From NCBI GenBank assembly GCA_965248675.1, contig CBDFJZ010000006.1, positions 434,001-498,000 on the forward strand: a stretch of 64,000 nt of DNA, in the 5' to 3' direction. The position numbers and the translations under genes were made by a program. The stretch is from UBA6627 sp965248675. Lineage in GTDB: Bacteria > Chloroflexota > Dehalococcoidia > UBA2979. Below are positions 7,943 through 17,550 of the stretch, piece by piece (the stretch's first letter is position 1; each line of letters opens with the position of its first letter). The notes below the pieces were generated by a model. That model made no database searches and was not told where the DNA came from. It saw only the letters and a list, made by a program, of their open reading frames with translations.

Positions 7943-10504
7943 ATGACCACGGAGCCCGCTGTCCGCGACGTATTGACGCAGGTCGACGCGGAAGCGCGCG
8001 CCGCCGCGATCTCCGAGGTTTCGTACGAACTCGCGCTGGATCTCACGGCCGGCGCGCAGCGTTATCACGGCGAGTGCACGATCCGCTTCGCGCGCAGCGG
8101 CAACGACGACACCTTCCTCGATTACACCGGCGCGGAGATCGTCAGCCTCGAGCTGAACGGCGACGCCGTCGAGCGGCCGGACTGGAACGGGCACCGGCTG
8201 GCCCTGCCCGCGGATCTGCTCAGCGAGGCAAACGTGGTCCGCCTGGTTTACGACAACGAGTACGACCACACCGGTGACGGGTTCCACCAGTTCATCGACC
8301 CGGAGGACGGCGAGGAATACCTCTACACGAACTTCGAGCCATACAGCGCACACCGGCTCTTCCCCGGGTTCGACCAGCCAGACATCAAAGCGACGTACGC
8401 CCTGAGCGTGACCGCCCCGAGCGAGTGGGAGGTGATCGCGAACAGTGCCGAGGCGGTCCGCCTCGAGCTGGACGGGCGAGTCCGTCACGACTTCGAGCGG
8501 ACGCAACAGTTCTCGACCTACCTGTTCGCCTTGATCTGCGGGCCGTACCACGCGTTCCGCGACCGCCATGGCGAAATCGACCTGGGGTTCTTCGCCCGCA
8601 AGTCGCTGGTTCCGCACGTAGATGAGGCGGAGCTGTTCGAGGTCACCAGGCAGGGGTTGGACTTCTACGCCGGCTTCTTCGATCGCCCCTACCCGTTCGG
8701 GAAGTATGACCAGATCTTCGTGCCGGAGTTCAACGCTGGCGCGATGGAGAACGTGGGTGCGGTCACTTTCGCCGAGGTGTTCGTCTTCCGCGACCCGCCG
8801 ACTGAGAACCAGCGCCTCAACCGCGCCGAGGTAATCCTTCACGAGATGGCGCACATGTGGTTCGGCGACCTGGTGACAATGCGCTGGTGGAACGATCTCT
8901 GGCTGAACGAGAGCTTCGCTACCTACATGTCCTACCTCTCGTTGGTCGAGGCGACGCGCTTCGACAGCGCCTGGCAGACGTTCAACGCCGGGATGAAGAA
9001 CTGGGCGTATCGCCAGGACCAGTTGATCACCACGCACCCGATCGCCGGCGAGGTGGCGGACACCGATCAGACGTTCCTCAACTTCGACGGCATCACCTAC
9101 GGCAAGGGCGCGGCGGTGATCAAGCAGCTCGTCGCGACGATCGGCCTCGAGGGCTTCCGTGCTGGCATGCGCACCTACTTCGAGCGACACGCCTTCGGCA
9201 ACACAACGCTCGCGCAGTTCCTGGACGCGCTCCAGGAGGGCGCGCGCTCGGTTGGCGACGAGCGCGACCTGCACCACTGGGCTCAGCTGTGGCTCGAGAC
9301 GGCGTCGCTGAACACACTCGCCGCTTCGTGGGAGGCCGACGAGGAGCGGATCAGCGCGCTCAGCCTCCAACAGACCGCGCCCCCCGAGCACCCCACGATC
9401 CGTCCGCACACCGTCGAAATCGCGCTCGCGCGTGACGAGGGCGGCAGCGTCGCGATCGAAGCGCTCCCCGCGGTGATCGACGTGGCAACCATCGAGCTGC
9501 CGGAGGCGGTCGGCCGCCCGGCGCCGGAGTTCGTCTTCCCCAACTACAACGATCACGGCTATGCAAAGACCGCTCTCGACGAGGCCTCGCTCGGCTTCGT
9601 CCGCGGCCGCCTCGAGGCGATCGATGACCCGCTGCTGCGCCAGTTGATCTGGCAGTCGCTGTGGAACATGGTGCGCGACCAGCAGCTCCGCTCCACTGAC
9701 TACCTCACGCTGGCCGGAGCGAAGATCGTCACGGAGAGCGACCAGGAGCTGGTCGAGTCGACGATCGCGACGATGACCGCCTCGGTGAGCCGCTACGTGC
9801 CCGAGGACGGCCGGGCGGCAGCGGCGCACGCCACGTTCGAGCTCGCCCGGCACGCACTCAACGAGGCGACCGACCCGGATCTGCAGATCATCTGGGCGCG
9901 CGCACTGTTCGGTCTCGCGCTCTGTGATGCGGACATCGAGCACTGCGGCCGCCTCGCGGACGGCACCCTCGCGGTGCCGGGCCTGACCGTCGACCAGGAC
10001 ATGCGCTGGTCGATCGCCGAACGCTACGTGGCCTATGGCCTCCCCGGCGCCCAGGGCCGAGTCGAGGCGGAGCAAAAGCGGGATCCCTCAGACCGCGGCC
10101 AGCGACAACTCCTGCTCGCCGAGGTCGCGGTGCCGGACGCTTCGGTGAAGGAGGCAGCCTGGGAGAACTTCCTCGGCGAGGGCTACGGCTCACTCCACCT
10201 GACCGGCGCCGCCATGGGCGGGTTCCACTGGTGGGTTCAGCGCGAACTGCTCACGCCCTACACCGACCGCTTCTTCGAGGTGATCCCGGGCGTCTTCGAG
10301 CGCTCGGAGAACGAGTTCGCGTCGCTGTTCTTCGGACGCCTGTTTCCGACGAGTACTGAGGCGGCGATCCTCGAACGGTCACAGCGGCTGTTGAACGACC
10401 TCGGTGACAGCCTGCCGCTGCTGCAGCGGAAGCTGCGCGAGACCAACGACGACCTCGAGCGGGCGCTCAAGTGCCGCGCGTTCGCAGTGAGCGGAGCTGA
10501 GTGA
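7943..10504 (+). CDS. pepN: Aminopeptidase N, M1 family zinc metallopeptidase
   Basis: The protein has 853 residues. It has the GAMEN exopeptidase motif (266-270), the zinc site HEMAHMW (300-306) and the third ligand Glu323 in WLNESFATYMS, the exact HExxH-X18-E spacing. The N-terminal beta domain and the long helical C-terminal domain (ERAP1-like) are present, matching PepN length. It removes N-terminal residues from peptides, probably in the cytoplasm as no signal peptide is seen. The frame stays open upstream, but the ATG at 7943 with AAGGA 9 nt before it and the start of homology at the first strand fix the start. Its stop overlaps the MFS start (GTGA). Confidence 0.95.
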   Translation: MTTEPAVRDVLTQVDAEARAAAISEVSYELALDLTAGAQRYHGECTIRFARSGNDDTFLDYTGAEIVSLELNGDAVERPDWNGHRLALPADLLSEANVVRLVYDNEYDHTGDGFHQFIDPEDGEEYLYTNFEPYSAHRLFPGFDQPDIKATYALSVTAPSEWEVIANSAEAVRLELDGRVRHDFERTQQFSTYLFALICGPYHAFRDRHGEIDLGFFARKSLVPHVDEAELFEVTRQGLDFYAGFFDRPYPFGKYDQIFVPEFNAGAMENVGAVTFAEVFVFRDPPTENQRLNRAEVILHEMAHMWFGDLVTMRWWNDLWLNESFATYMSYLSLVEATRFDSAWQTFNAGMKNWAYRQDQLITTHPIAGEVADTDQTFLNFDGITYGKGAAVIKQLVATIGLEGFRAGMRTYFERHAFGNTTLAQFLDALQEGARSVGDERDLHHWAQLWLETASLNTLAASWEADEERISALSLQQTAPPEHPTIRPHTVEIALARDEGGSVAIEALPAVIDVATIELPEAVGRPAPEFVFPNYNDHGYAKTALDEASLGFVRGRLEAIDDPLLRQLIWQSLWNMVRDQQLRSTDYLTLAGAKIVTESDQELVESTIATMTASVSRYVPEDGRAAAAHATFELARHALNEATDPDLQIIWARALFGLALCDADIEHCGRLADGTLAVPGLTVDQDMRWSIAERYVAYGLPGAQGRVEAEQKRDPSDRGQRQLLLAEVAVPDASVKEAAWENFLGEGYGSLHLTGAAMGGFHWWVQRELLTPYTDRFFEVIPGVFERSENEFASLFFGRLFPTSTEAAILERSQRLLNDLGDSLPLLQRKLRETNDDLERALKCRAFAVSGAE

Positions 10505-11799
10505 ACGCACTCCGCTACCGGCTGAGGTTCTTCGGCTGGCGGATCGTTGCCGCGGGCGGCGCAATCCAGGCGATGCAGAGCGGCCTGTTCATGCAGGCGT
10601 TCGGCTCGTACTCGGTGCTGCTCCAACGGGATTTCGGCTGGTCCGCGACCACCCTGTCGATCGCCTTCGCGATGACCCGCGCCGAGAGCGGCATCCTCGG
10701 CCCGCTGCAGGGTTGGCTGATCGATCGCTTCGGCCCTCAGCGCGTGATCCAGGTCGGGCTGGTGATGATGTCGGCCGGATTCATCGCCTTCAGCCGCATG
10801 GAGAACCTGACTCAGTTCTTCATCTTCTATCTGGTGATGGCCGTCGGGGCGAGCCTCGGCGGTTTTCTCGCGGTGACGACGGCGATCGTCAACTGGTTCC
10901 AACGCTACCGCTCGCGAGCACTGGCGGTGTCCCAGACGGGCTTCGCAATTGGCGGCTCCGTGGTGCCGCTGCTCGTGTTCTTCCTCGAGACCTTCGGCTG
11001 GCGCGACACCGCCTTCGGCTCGGGCATCCTCGTGCTGCTGATCGGGCTGCCGCTGAGCCTCGCGATCCGCCATCGCCCCTCAGATCACGGCGAGTACCCG
11101 GATGGCATCGACCCCGAGGCGCTGGCGGCGGACGACAGCTACCAGGCGCCGGAAGGCCTCGCGACGGTCGACTTCACGGCTGGCCAGGCGATGCGCACCC
11201 GGGCGTTCTGGATGATTTCGCTTGCCCACGCCTCGTCGCTCCTGGTCGTGGGGTCTCTGATGCTCCACCTGCCGCTCTATCTCACCGGTGACGACGTCGG
11301 GATGTCGCTCCAGGAGGCGAGCTTCGTCGTCGGCGCGTTGCCGCTGATGCAATTCGGCGGCAACGCCGTCGGCGGGATCTATGGGGACGTGATCAACAAG
11401 CGCCTGATCGTCGTCGTCGCGTTGCTCGGTCACGCTGCGGGCCTGCTGGTGCTCACCTACGCGGTCAACGATCTGATGATCTGGGCGTTCGTCCCGCTCC
11501 ATGGCTTCGCGTGGGGCGTGCGCGGTCCGATCTTGCAGTCGATGCGCGCGGACTACTTCGGTCCAACCCATTTCGGCACGATCATGGGCTTCTCCTCGAT
11601 GATCATGATGGTGGGGATGATCACCGGACCGTTGCTCGCCGGATTCCTGTTCGACCAGACCGGGGCCTATACGAGCGGGTTCACAGTGCTCGCCGTCGGC
11701 GCCGGCCTGGGCTCGATCTTCATGTACCTGGCGAGGCCGCCAGCACCGCCTGCCGCCACCGACCGCCCCGAGGCGGAAGCCGAGACCCGAGCGCGGTAG
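10501..11799 (+). CDS. Major facilitator superfamily transporter
   Basis: The protein has 432 residues and about 12 membrane segments. QGWLIDRFGPQRVIQVG is the loop 2-3 motif typical of MFS carriers. The order of segments, with a hydrophilic middle loop rich in Asp/Glu/Pro (about 195-225), resembles the oxalate/formate-antiporter-like (MCT/OFA) branch. The substrate is unknown. The GTG start overlaps the pepN stop by 4 nt, indicating translational coupling; a role in exporting or importing products of peptide metabolism is only a guess. Confidence 0.85.
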   Translation: MNALRYRLRFFGWRIVAAGGAIQAMQSGLFMQAFGSYSVLLQRDFGWSATTLSIAFAMTRAESGILGPLQGWLIDRFGPQRVIQVGLVMMSAGFIAFSRMENLTQFFIFYLVMAVGASLGGFLAVTTAIVNWFQRYRSRALAVSQTGFAIGGSVVPLLVFFLETFGWRDTAFGSGILVLLIGLPLSLAIRHRPSDHGEYPDGIDPEALAADDSYQAPEGLATVDFTAGQAMRTRAFWMISLAHASSLLVVGSLMLHLPLYLTGDDVGMSLQEASFVVGALPLMQFGGNAVGGIYGDVINKRLIVVVALLGHAAGLLVLTYAVNDLMIWAFVPLHGFAWGVRGPILQSMRADYFGPTHFGTIMGFSSMIMMVGMITGPLLAGFLFDQTGAYTSGFTVLAVGAGLGSIFMYLARPPAPPAATDRPEAEAETRAR

Positions 11800-11987
11800 C
11801 GGGCGGCTAGTTCCGCGGATCGATCGGTCCGAGGGCCGCGGTGGTCCGCTCATGCAAGGACACCAGCTGGTACTCAACGCTGCCAGCAGCCCTGAGGAGC
11901 GAGCAAGTTCCCGATCGACCAAGGATTCCGGCATTCTTCGCAGATGACCAACGAACGCGTACCGCCCCACATCCCTCGCGGCCCTAC

Positions 11988-12440
11988 ATGCCCGCCTACG
12001 GAATCGACACGTCCGAGGACGGCCTCCTCGACTGGAGCGAGGCCGACCAGCACCTCCGAACGAGCCAGAACTACTGGCTCTCCACCGTCCGTCCGGACGG
12101 ACGCCCGCACCTGATGGCCGTGTGGGCGCTCTGGTCCGAGGGCGAATTCTTCTTCAGCACCGACGGACGCAAGGCGGCGAATCTCGCGGCCAATCCCCGC
12201 TGTTCGATCGCGACCGAAGCGGCCGCCGAGCCTGTCATCCTCGAGGGCGTCACCCGCCTCGTGCCGCACGGCGACGAGTGGGACGCGGTGCGCGCCGCCT
12301 ACGCGACAAAGTACGGCGAAGGGTTCCCGGAGGGTTCGCCCTTGTACGCGCTTGCACCCGAGGTCGCGTTCGGGTTCATCGAGGACGCCAGCCGATTCGC
12401 GGCGACCGCCACCCGCTGGCAGTTTGACGCCAGCGGCTGA
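11988..12440 (+). CDS. Pyridoxamine 5'-phosphate oxidase-like (split-barrel) protein
   Basis: The protein has 150 residues and a single split-barrel flavin-binding domain: NYWLSTVRPDGRPHLMAVWALW (about 31-52), then EFFFSTDGRKAANLAANPRCSIAT. In this family these strands hold FMN or F420. It is shorter than true PdxH and lacks its C-terminal dimer part, so a general FMN/F420-dependent oxidoreductase is likelier than vitamin B6 synthesis. It is convergent with acnA, 17 bp apart. Confidence 0.8.
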   Translation: MPAYGIDTSEDGLLDWSEADQHLRTSQNYWLSTVRPDGRPHLMAVWALWSEGEFFFSTDGRKAANLAANPRCSIATEAAAEPVILEGVTRLVPHGDEWDAVRAAYATKYGEGFPEGSPLYALAPEVAFGFIEDASRFAATATRWQFDASG

Positions 12441-12457
12441 GGAGGCGCCGGCTGCCG

Positions 12458-15133
12458 CTAGTCCTCGAGCAGCTGCCGCAGCACGAACGGGAGGATACCG
12501 CCGTGGCGGTAGTAGTCGATCTCCACAGGCGTGTCGATGCGACAGACCACCTCGAACCGCGTCTCCGTGCCGTCGTCCGCGATCGCGAGGACGGAGAGCG
12601 GCTGCTTCGGCTGCAGCGAGTCGTCAATGCCGAGGATGTCGAACCGCTCGCGGCCCGTCAGACCGAGCGAGGCAAGGCTCTCTCCGTCTCGGAATTGCAG
12701 CGGCAGAATCCCCATCTGCAGCAGATTGCTGCGGTGAATGCGCTCGTACGACTCTGCGATCGCTGCCTTCACACCCAGCAGCGCCGGCCCTTTCGCCGCC
12801 CAATCGCGTGACGAGCCGGTGCCGTACTCCTGCCCGGCGATCACAATCATCGGTGTGCCCTCGGCGCGGTAACACTCCGAGGCGTCGAAGATCGTCATCT
12901 CCTCGCCGTCCGGCAGGTAGCGCGTCCAGCCGCCTTCGCGGTCGACGAGCCGGTTGCGGACGCGGACGTTGGCAAACGTGCCGCGCATCATCACCTCGTG
13001 GTTGCCACGCCGCGAGCCGTAAGTGCTGAAGCCGGTCTGCGGCACCTCGCGCTCGGTGAGGTAGTCGGCGCCGGGGCTGGAGCGAGCGATTGCGCCCGCC
13101 GGTGAAACGTGGTCCGTGGTGACGGAATCACCGAGGAGAGCGAGCACGCGCGCCTCGCGAACGTCAGCCATCACGCCGGGCTTACGCGGCAGATCCTCGA
13201 AGAACGGAGGACGGCGGACGTAGGTCGAGTCGGGGTCCCAGCCGAAGCGGTCGCCAGTCGCGCCCTCGAGGCTCGCCCACCGCTCGTCGCCGGTGAAGAC
13301 GTCCGCGTACTCCGACTCGAACATCCGCTGCTGGACCGACGACCCCACCGTCTCCTGCACAAGCTGTTGCGAGGGCCAGATGTCTTTGAGGAAGACCGGG
13401 CCGTCGTTGCCCTCGCCGAGCGGCTCGTTCACGAGGTCCACCTCGGTGGTCCCGGCCAGCGCGTACGCGACCACCAGCGGCGGCGACATCAGGTAGCTCG
13501 ATCGCACCTTGTTGTGCACCCGCGCCTCGAAGTTACGGTTGCCCGACAACACCGAGGCCACCGCGAGGTGCGCTCCGTCGATCGCCTCCTCGATGTCCTC
13601 GGGCAGCGGACCCGAATTGCCGATGCACGTGGTGCACCCGTACCCGACGAGCTCGAAACCGAGCTGATCGAGGTACGGCGTCAGTCCGGACTCATCGAGG
13701 TAGTCAGTCACCACCTTCGAGCCCGGGGCGAGGCTGGTCTTCACCCACTGCGGTGTCTTGAGGCCCGCCTCGACGGCGTTCTTCGCCAGCAGACCAGCGC
13801 CGACCATCACCTCGGGGTTCGAGGTGTTCGTGCAGCTGGTGATCGCGGCGATCACCACATCCCCGTTCGCGAGGTCGAACGAGTTGCCGTTGCGCTCGAT
13901 GTGGACCGCGTCGGCTCCGGCGCCGGCCTCGACCTCGGCGGCGATGTCGCGCGTCGCCGCAGCCTTTGCCGCGCTGAGCGCGATCCGGTCCTGAGGGCGC
14001 TTCGGCCCGGCGAGGCTGGGCTCGATCGTCGACAGGTCGAGGTCCATCGTCTCGCTGAAGATCGGATCGGGTGTGTCGTCGGTGCGAAAGAGGCCTTGCT
14101 CCTTCGCGTAGCCTTCGACGAGCGCGACCACCTCCTCCGGGCGGCTGGTGAAGCGGAGGTAGCTCAGCGTCTCGTCGTCGACGGGGAAGAAGCCGACGGT
14201 GGCGCCGTACTCGGGGCACATGTTCGCGATCGTCGCACGCGCGGCGAGCGCGAGATTGCTGAGGCCCGGGCCGTAGAACTCCACGAACTTTCCGACAACA
14301 TCCCTCTGGCGCAGCTCCTCGGTCACGCGCAGCACCAGGTCTGTCCCGGTGGCGCCCTCCGGCAGGGCGCCGGTGAGGCGGACGCCGAAGACCTGCGGAA
14401 TCAGCATCGAAACGGGCTGGCCGAGCATGGACGCCTCGGCCTCGATCCCGCCGACGCCCCAACCGAGCACACCGAGGCCGTCGATCATCGTGGTGTGCGA
14501 ATCGGTGCCGACGACCGAGTCCGGGTAGGCCTCACCGGCGTCGTTCGTGATCACGGTCTGCCCGAGGTACTCGAGGTTCACCTGGTGCACGATGCCCGTG
14601 CCCGGCGGGACGACACGGAAGTTGTTGAAGGCCCCCTGTGCCCACTTCAGTAGTTGGTAGCGCTCGAGGTTCCGCTCGTACTCACGCTCGACGTTGATTG
14701 CGAGCGCGTCGGCCGTGCCAAAAGCGTCCACCTGCACCGAGTGGTCGATCACCAGGTCGACGGGCTGCAGCGGGTTGATCTTGTTCGGGTCGCCGCCCAT
14801 CTCGGTCATCGCGTCGCGCAGCGCCGCGAGGTCGACGACGGACGGGACACCGGTGAAGTCCTGCAGTAGCACACGCGCGGGGCGGAATGCGATCTCGGTG
14901 TCCGGCTCCTCGGTCGGATCCCACTTCGCGACGGCGTCGATCTGGTCGCGGGTAACGCTGACGCCGTCCTCGAAGCGAAGCAGGTTCTCGAGCAGGATGC
15001 GGGTGGTAACGGGGAGCTTCGGCAAGTCGATGCCGAGCTGGTCGGCGGCGGCCTGCAGGCGATAGATCGTGTAGCTCCGGTCGCCGACCTCGAGCGTGCC
15101 GCGCGCCCCCAGGCCGTTCAGTGTCTCCGCCAT
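12458..15133 (-). CDS. acnA: Aconitate hydratase A
   Basis: The protein has 891 residues and interconverts citrate and isocitrate in the TCA cycle. The [4Fe-4S] ligands are Cys434 (TSCTNTSN), Cys500 and Cys503 (YGCTTCIGNSG), nearly the same numbering as the AcnA/IRP1 branch. DSHTTMIDGLGVLGWGVGGI and, in the swivel domain, GTGSSRDWAAKGP with SNLLQMGILPLQF complete the active site. The ATG at 15133 has GGAGG 6 nt upstream. It is a stand-alone gene, convergent with the PNPOx-like gene. Confidence 0.96.
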   Translation of the reverse strand: MAETLNGLGARGTLEVGDRSYTIYRLQAAADQLGIDLPKLPVTTRILLENLLRFEDGVSVTRDQIDAVAKWDPTEEPDTEIAFRPARVLLQDFTGVPSVVDLAALRDAMTEMGGDPNKINPLQPVDLVIDHSVQVDAFGTADALAINVEREYERNLERYQLLKWAQGAFNNFRVVPPGTGIVHQVNLEYLGQTVITNDAGEAYPDSVVGTDSHTTMIDGLGVLGWGVGGIEAEASMLGQPVSMLIPQVFGVRLTGALPEGATGTDLVLRVTEELRQRDVVGKFVEFYGPGLSNLALAARATIANMCPEYGATVGFFPVDDETLSYLRFTSRPEEVVALVEGYAKEQGLFRTDDTPDPIFSETMDLDLSTIEPSLAGPKRPQDRIALSAAKAAATRDIAAEVEAGAGADAVHIERNGNSFDLANGDVVIAAITSCTNTSNPEVMVGAGLLAKNAVEAGLKTPQWVKTSLAPGSKVVTDYLDESGLTPYLDQLGFELVGYGCTTCIGNSGPLPEDIEEAIDGAHLAVASVLSGNRNFEARVHNKVRSSYLMSPPLVVAYALAGTTEVDLVNEPLGEGNDGPVFLKDIWPSQQLVQETVGSSVQQRMFESEYADVFTGDERWASLEGATGDRFGWDPDSTYVRRPPFFEDLPRKPGVMADVREARVLALLGDSVTTDHVSPAGAIARSSPGADYLTEREVPQTGFSTYGSRRGNHEVMMRGTFANVRVRNRLVDREGGWTRYLPDGEEMTIFDASECYRAEGTPMIVIAGQEYGTGSSRDWAAKGPALLGVKAAIAESYERIHRSNLLQMGILPLQFRDGESLASLGLTGRERFDILGIDDSLQPKQPLSVLAIADDGTETRFEVVCRIDTPVEIDYYRHGGILPFVLRQLLED

Positions 15134-15218
15134 CACACGCCTCCAACGGACCGCTTCGAGGTTGGCCTCAGTGTAGTCGGTGTGATCTCTTGCCTGGAGC
15201 GAAGGCCACTACGCGGCT

Positions 15219-15947
15219 CTACACGCGACGGCGCATCAGGATCATCCGCTGGCTCAACACCGGGCTGTCATGTTCGTCGAGCCACGCCGTCGCCCCGTCC
15301 CCCCCGAAGTGCGTGAGAGTGGCCCGCTCCTCTTCGAGGCTCGGGAAGCGCGCCTCGGCGATCACCTCGTCGATTTGGACGAGCCCGTACCGCCGCATCG
15401 CGTCTTGTATCAGCGAACGCAACCGCGACGGGGCCAGTTGGCCTCCCAGGTCCACCAGATCGCCCCCGATTCCCCACGTGATCCAGATCTCACCGCCTGG
15501 TCGAACGACTCTCACCATCTCCGCGAACGCTGCGTCGCGCATTTCCGGAGTCGTCATTACGCTGAACACGTACGCCTCGAACGTTATGTCAACGCTGCCG
15601 TCGGCGAGCGGCATGCTGGCAGCATCTCCGATTAGGAAACGAACAGTGTTCAAGTCCGGGCAACGATCTCGGGCCACTTCGACCTGGCGCGGGTAGATGT
15701 CCAGAGCGACGAGTTCGCGTACGAGCTCCGTCAGCGGACGGGTGTACCGGCCGGTCCCGCACCCAATCTCCAGCACGCGCTTGCCCTGGAGCGAGGTGTG
15801 CCTCAGCAGGCCCTCGAGCAGCCGGTCTCCGTAGTCTTCGGCGCGAGCGAGAGAGTCGTAGACCGGACTCCCGTGGAAGTAGTCGCTCTGCCACAAGTCA
15901 TCGAGGTGGAGATAGTGGCGCTGGAGGTCATCGCGGGCGCGCGTCAT
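15219..15947 (-). CDS. SAM-dependent methyltransferase, class I
   Basis: The protein has 242 residues. The SAM-binding motif VLEIGCGTGRYTRPL lies at 58-72, an acidic residue ends the second strand (VALDIYP), and the motif IV/V segment is SVDITFEAYVFSVM followed by VRVVRPGGEIWITWG. This is the UbiE/Methyltransf_11 pattern. The substrate is unknown. The start is chosen at ATG 15947 since homology begins soon after; the frame extends upstream and no strong ribosome site decides it. A hairpin separates it from the upstream TSP3 gene, so it is probably its own unit. Confidence 0.78.
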   Translation of the reverse strand: MTRARDDLQRHYLHLDDLWQSDYFHGSPVYDSLARAEDYGDRLLEGLLRHTSLQGKRVLEIGCGTGRYTRPLTELVRELVALDIYPRQVEVARDRCPDLNTVRFLIGDAASMPLADGSVDITFEAYVFSVMTTPEMRDAAFAEMVRVVRPGGEIWITWGIGGDLVDLGGQLAPSRLRSLIQDAMRRYGLVQIDEVIAEARFPSLEEERATLTHFGGDGATAWLDEHDSPVLSQRMILMRRRV

Positions 15948-15984
15948 ATGCGGAGGGTAGTCGAGGCTGCGTCGGCGGATTGAC

Positions 15985-16020
15985 GACCTCCCGAGCCGCC
16001 GTGAGGCGACCCGGGAGGTC
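15985..16020 (-). terminator. Terminator hairpin after TSP3-repeat gene
   Basis: GACCTCCCG (15985-15993) pairs perfectly with CGGGAGGTC (16012-16020), with a short inner GCC/GGC helix. It lies 18 bp past the second stop codon of the TSP3 frame (16039), not past the first (16276), which supports the longer gene. Confidence 0.65.
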
Positions 16021-16038
16021 TGAGGGAGGGGACGGCCG

Positions 16039-16275
16039 CTAGTAGAGGCTGAAGTACCACACTGCGAGCGGCGCCGTGGTGCCGGTCGTGGTGCTGAAGT
16101 CACCGATCCGCAGGTCGTAGCTGGTCCCGATGACTGGCTCCGTCAGCGGCTCTTCCTCGACGATCGGCTCCGTCGGGACGACCTCCACTTCGGTTTCGAA
16201 GCTCCACGCCGTCCCGATGCCCTCGGTCGGCTCGCCGGTGAGCGGCCCGTCGATGGTCGGCTCGTCCGCGATCGG
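16039..16275 (-). other. In-frame continuation of the TSP3-repeat gene beyond an internal TAG
   Basis: After the TAG at 16278-16276 the same frame stays open for 78 codons to a second TAG at 16041-16039. The translation continues the acidic, proline-rich style of the preceding domain: before the stop DEPIVAEPEDRV and DDPVGIAVPEAE, after it PIADEPTIDGPLTGEP, FETEVEVVPTEPIVEEEP and a beta-rich end, LAVWYFSLY. This is either a nonsense mutation (GAG to TAG would suffice), a sequencing error or stop-codon readthrough. The sequence alone cannot choose. Confidence 0.75.
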
Positions 16276-17550
16276 CTACTCCGCTTCCGGAACCGCGATC
16301 CCGACCGGGTCATCGAACTCCACGCGCTCGCCGATGAGCACGCGGTCCTCGGGCTCAGCGACGATAGGCTCGTCGGCGAGCGGCACATCAACCCTCGGGT
16401 CCAGCTCGATCTCGCTCCCGGTACCTGGCAGCGCGTAACCGTCGGTCACGACGATGACTGTCGAGTCATCGACAACCGGCTCGTCGAAGACTGGTCTTTC
16501 GACCTCGGGCGTTTTGCTGACCTCGGGAGCCAGGGGCTCGACGAGGGCTCGCGTGCCGACGAACACTTCGATGCCAGCAAGCGGGAAGCTGAACGAGCCC
16601 GGTGAGTAGACGCCACCGTGTCCACCGCTCGGCCACGGCTTGTGGCCCTTGGGCTTCTTGGTGCGGTCGTTCGGATCGGTTCCCTCCTGATGCTCGTGCC
16701 AGTCAGTCCAGCCGTCGCCGTCGGTGTCGGAGCCGTCGCGCGCGTCCGGCACGCCATCGCCATCCGCGTCCGGAGGGGTGTCCTGAGCGTCTCGAGGGTC
16801 GTGCCCCGTCGACAGCTCGTCCTCGTCGCTGATGCCGTCGCCGTCCATGTCATCGTCGCGGTGGTCGGGGACGTTGTCGCCGTCGAGATCACCGGGGCGA
16901 TCTCGGTCGTTCGTCGGGTCGGTACCAGCGCGCGACTCGTCTCGATCGGAGAAGCCGTCGCCGTCGGTGTCGCTGTCCCAATCCTCCGCATCGCTGCGCC
17001 CGTCGTTGTCTGAATCAGGCGGCGTCGAGGTGTCGTCGTTCGGGTCCGTGCCAGCGCTCTCCTCGGCGTCGTTGGGGACGCCATCGCCGTCGCGATCGTC
17101 GTCGTCCCGGTCGCGCTCTCCGTCGTTGTCCATGTCGCCGGGACGCGATGTTGAGTCGAGTGGATCGGACCCAAGCTCGATCTCCGTGACGTCGAGTGTG
17201 CCGTCGCCATCCGTGTCGACCGGGCGGTCGCTCGTGTCGTCCGGATCGGTACCGTTCTCGACTTCGCGGTCGTTGGAGACGCCGTCGCCGTCGCGATCAT
17301 TCGGATCGACCGGGGGGACATACGTGTCGTCGTCGTCGAAGATGTCGTCCGGGTCCGGCGGGTCCGGCATCAGCAGCAGCATGTCGTCGCCCCAGTCGAA
17401 GGCGCCGAAGTCCAGCACCGCGGGCGCAGCCAGCTCCGGTCCCGGATCCGCCGAGGCAATGCCGGCCCCGGAACTCAGCAACACCGCCGCGATCGAGGTG
17501 CTCAGGCAGCCCTGGAGGGCCACACACCGTACTTGCTTGAACGTGGTCAT
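16276..17550 (-). CDS. Exported calcium-binding protein with thrombospondin type 3 repeats
   Basis: There are 424 residues to the first stop. A signal peptide covers about 1-35 (hydrophobic SIAAVLLSSGAGIASA). Residues about 85-300 hold ten DxDxDGxxD loops (for example DRDGDGVSND, DTDGDGTLDV, DMDGDGISDE), spaced by short GTDP segments. This is the thrombospondin type 3 pattern that binds calcium and stiffens extracellular proteins. A Lys/Gly/Pro-rich hinge (about 305-325) leads to an acidic beta-rich region. No sorting signal or membrane anchor is seen. The ATG at 17550 follows GGAGAAGACG. The gene stands alone behind an ECF-like promoter that it shares with the Ig-repeat gene at 32.0 kb. Confidence 0.85.
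   Translation of the reverse strand: MTTFKQVRCVALQGCLSTSIAAVLLSSGAGIASADPGPELAAPAVLDFGAFDWGDDMLLLMPDPPDPDDIFDDDDTYVPPVDPNDRDGDGVSNDREVENGTDPDDTSDRPVDTDGDGTLDVTEIELGSDPLDSTSRPGDMDNDGERDRDDDDRDGDGVPNDAEESAGTDPNDDTSTPPDSDNDGRSDAEDWDSDTDGDGFSDRDESRAGTDPTNDRDRPGDLDGDNVPDHRDDDMDGDGISDEDELSTGHDPRDAQDTPPDADGDGVPDARDGSDTDGDGWTDWHEHQEGTDPNDRTKKPKGHKPWPSGGHGGVYSPGSFSFPLAGIEVFVGTRALVEPLAPEVSKTPEVERPVFDEPVVDDSTVIVVTDGYALPGTGSEIELDPRVDVPLADEPIVAEPEDRVLIGERVEFDDPVGIAVPEAE

Noticed and set aside
7868..10075. 735-codon open frame opposite pepN
   Set aside because: High GC leaves antisense frames open. The translation is Arg/Val/His-rich without domains, while pepN on the other strand has all catalytic motifs.
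11807..11881. Minus-strand stretch reading EYQLVSLHERTTAALGPIDP and a stop
   Set aside because: It looks like the C-terminus of a lost gene, but only about 25 residues remain and no family can be assigned.
13109..14653. 514-codon open frame opposite acnA
   Set aside because: Shadow of aconitase codon pattern; no recognisable motif or ribosome site.
16446..17321. DNA-level repeats in the TSP3 gene as a possible CRISPR or satellite array
   Set aside because: The periodicity comes from repeated Asp/Gly codons of the calcium loops; units are unequal and coding.
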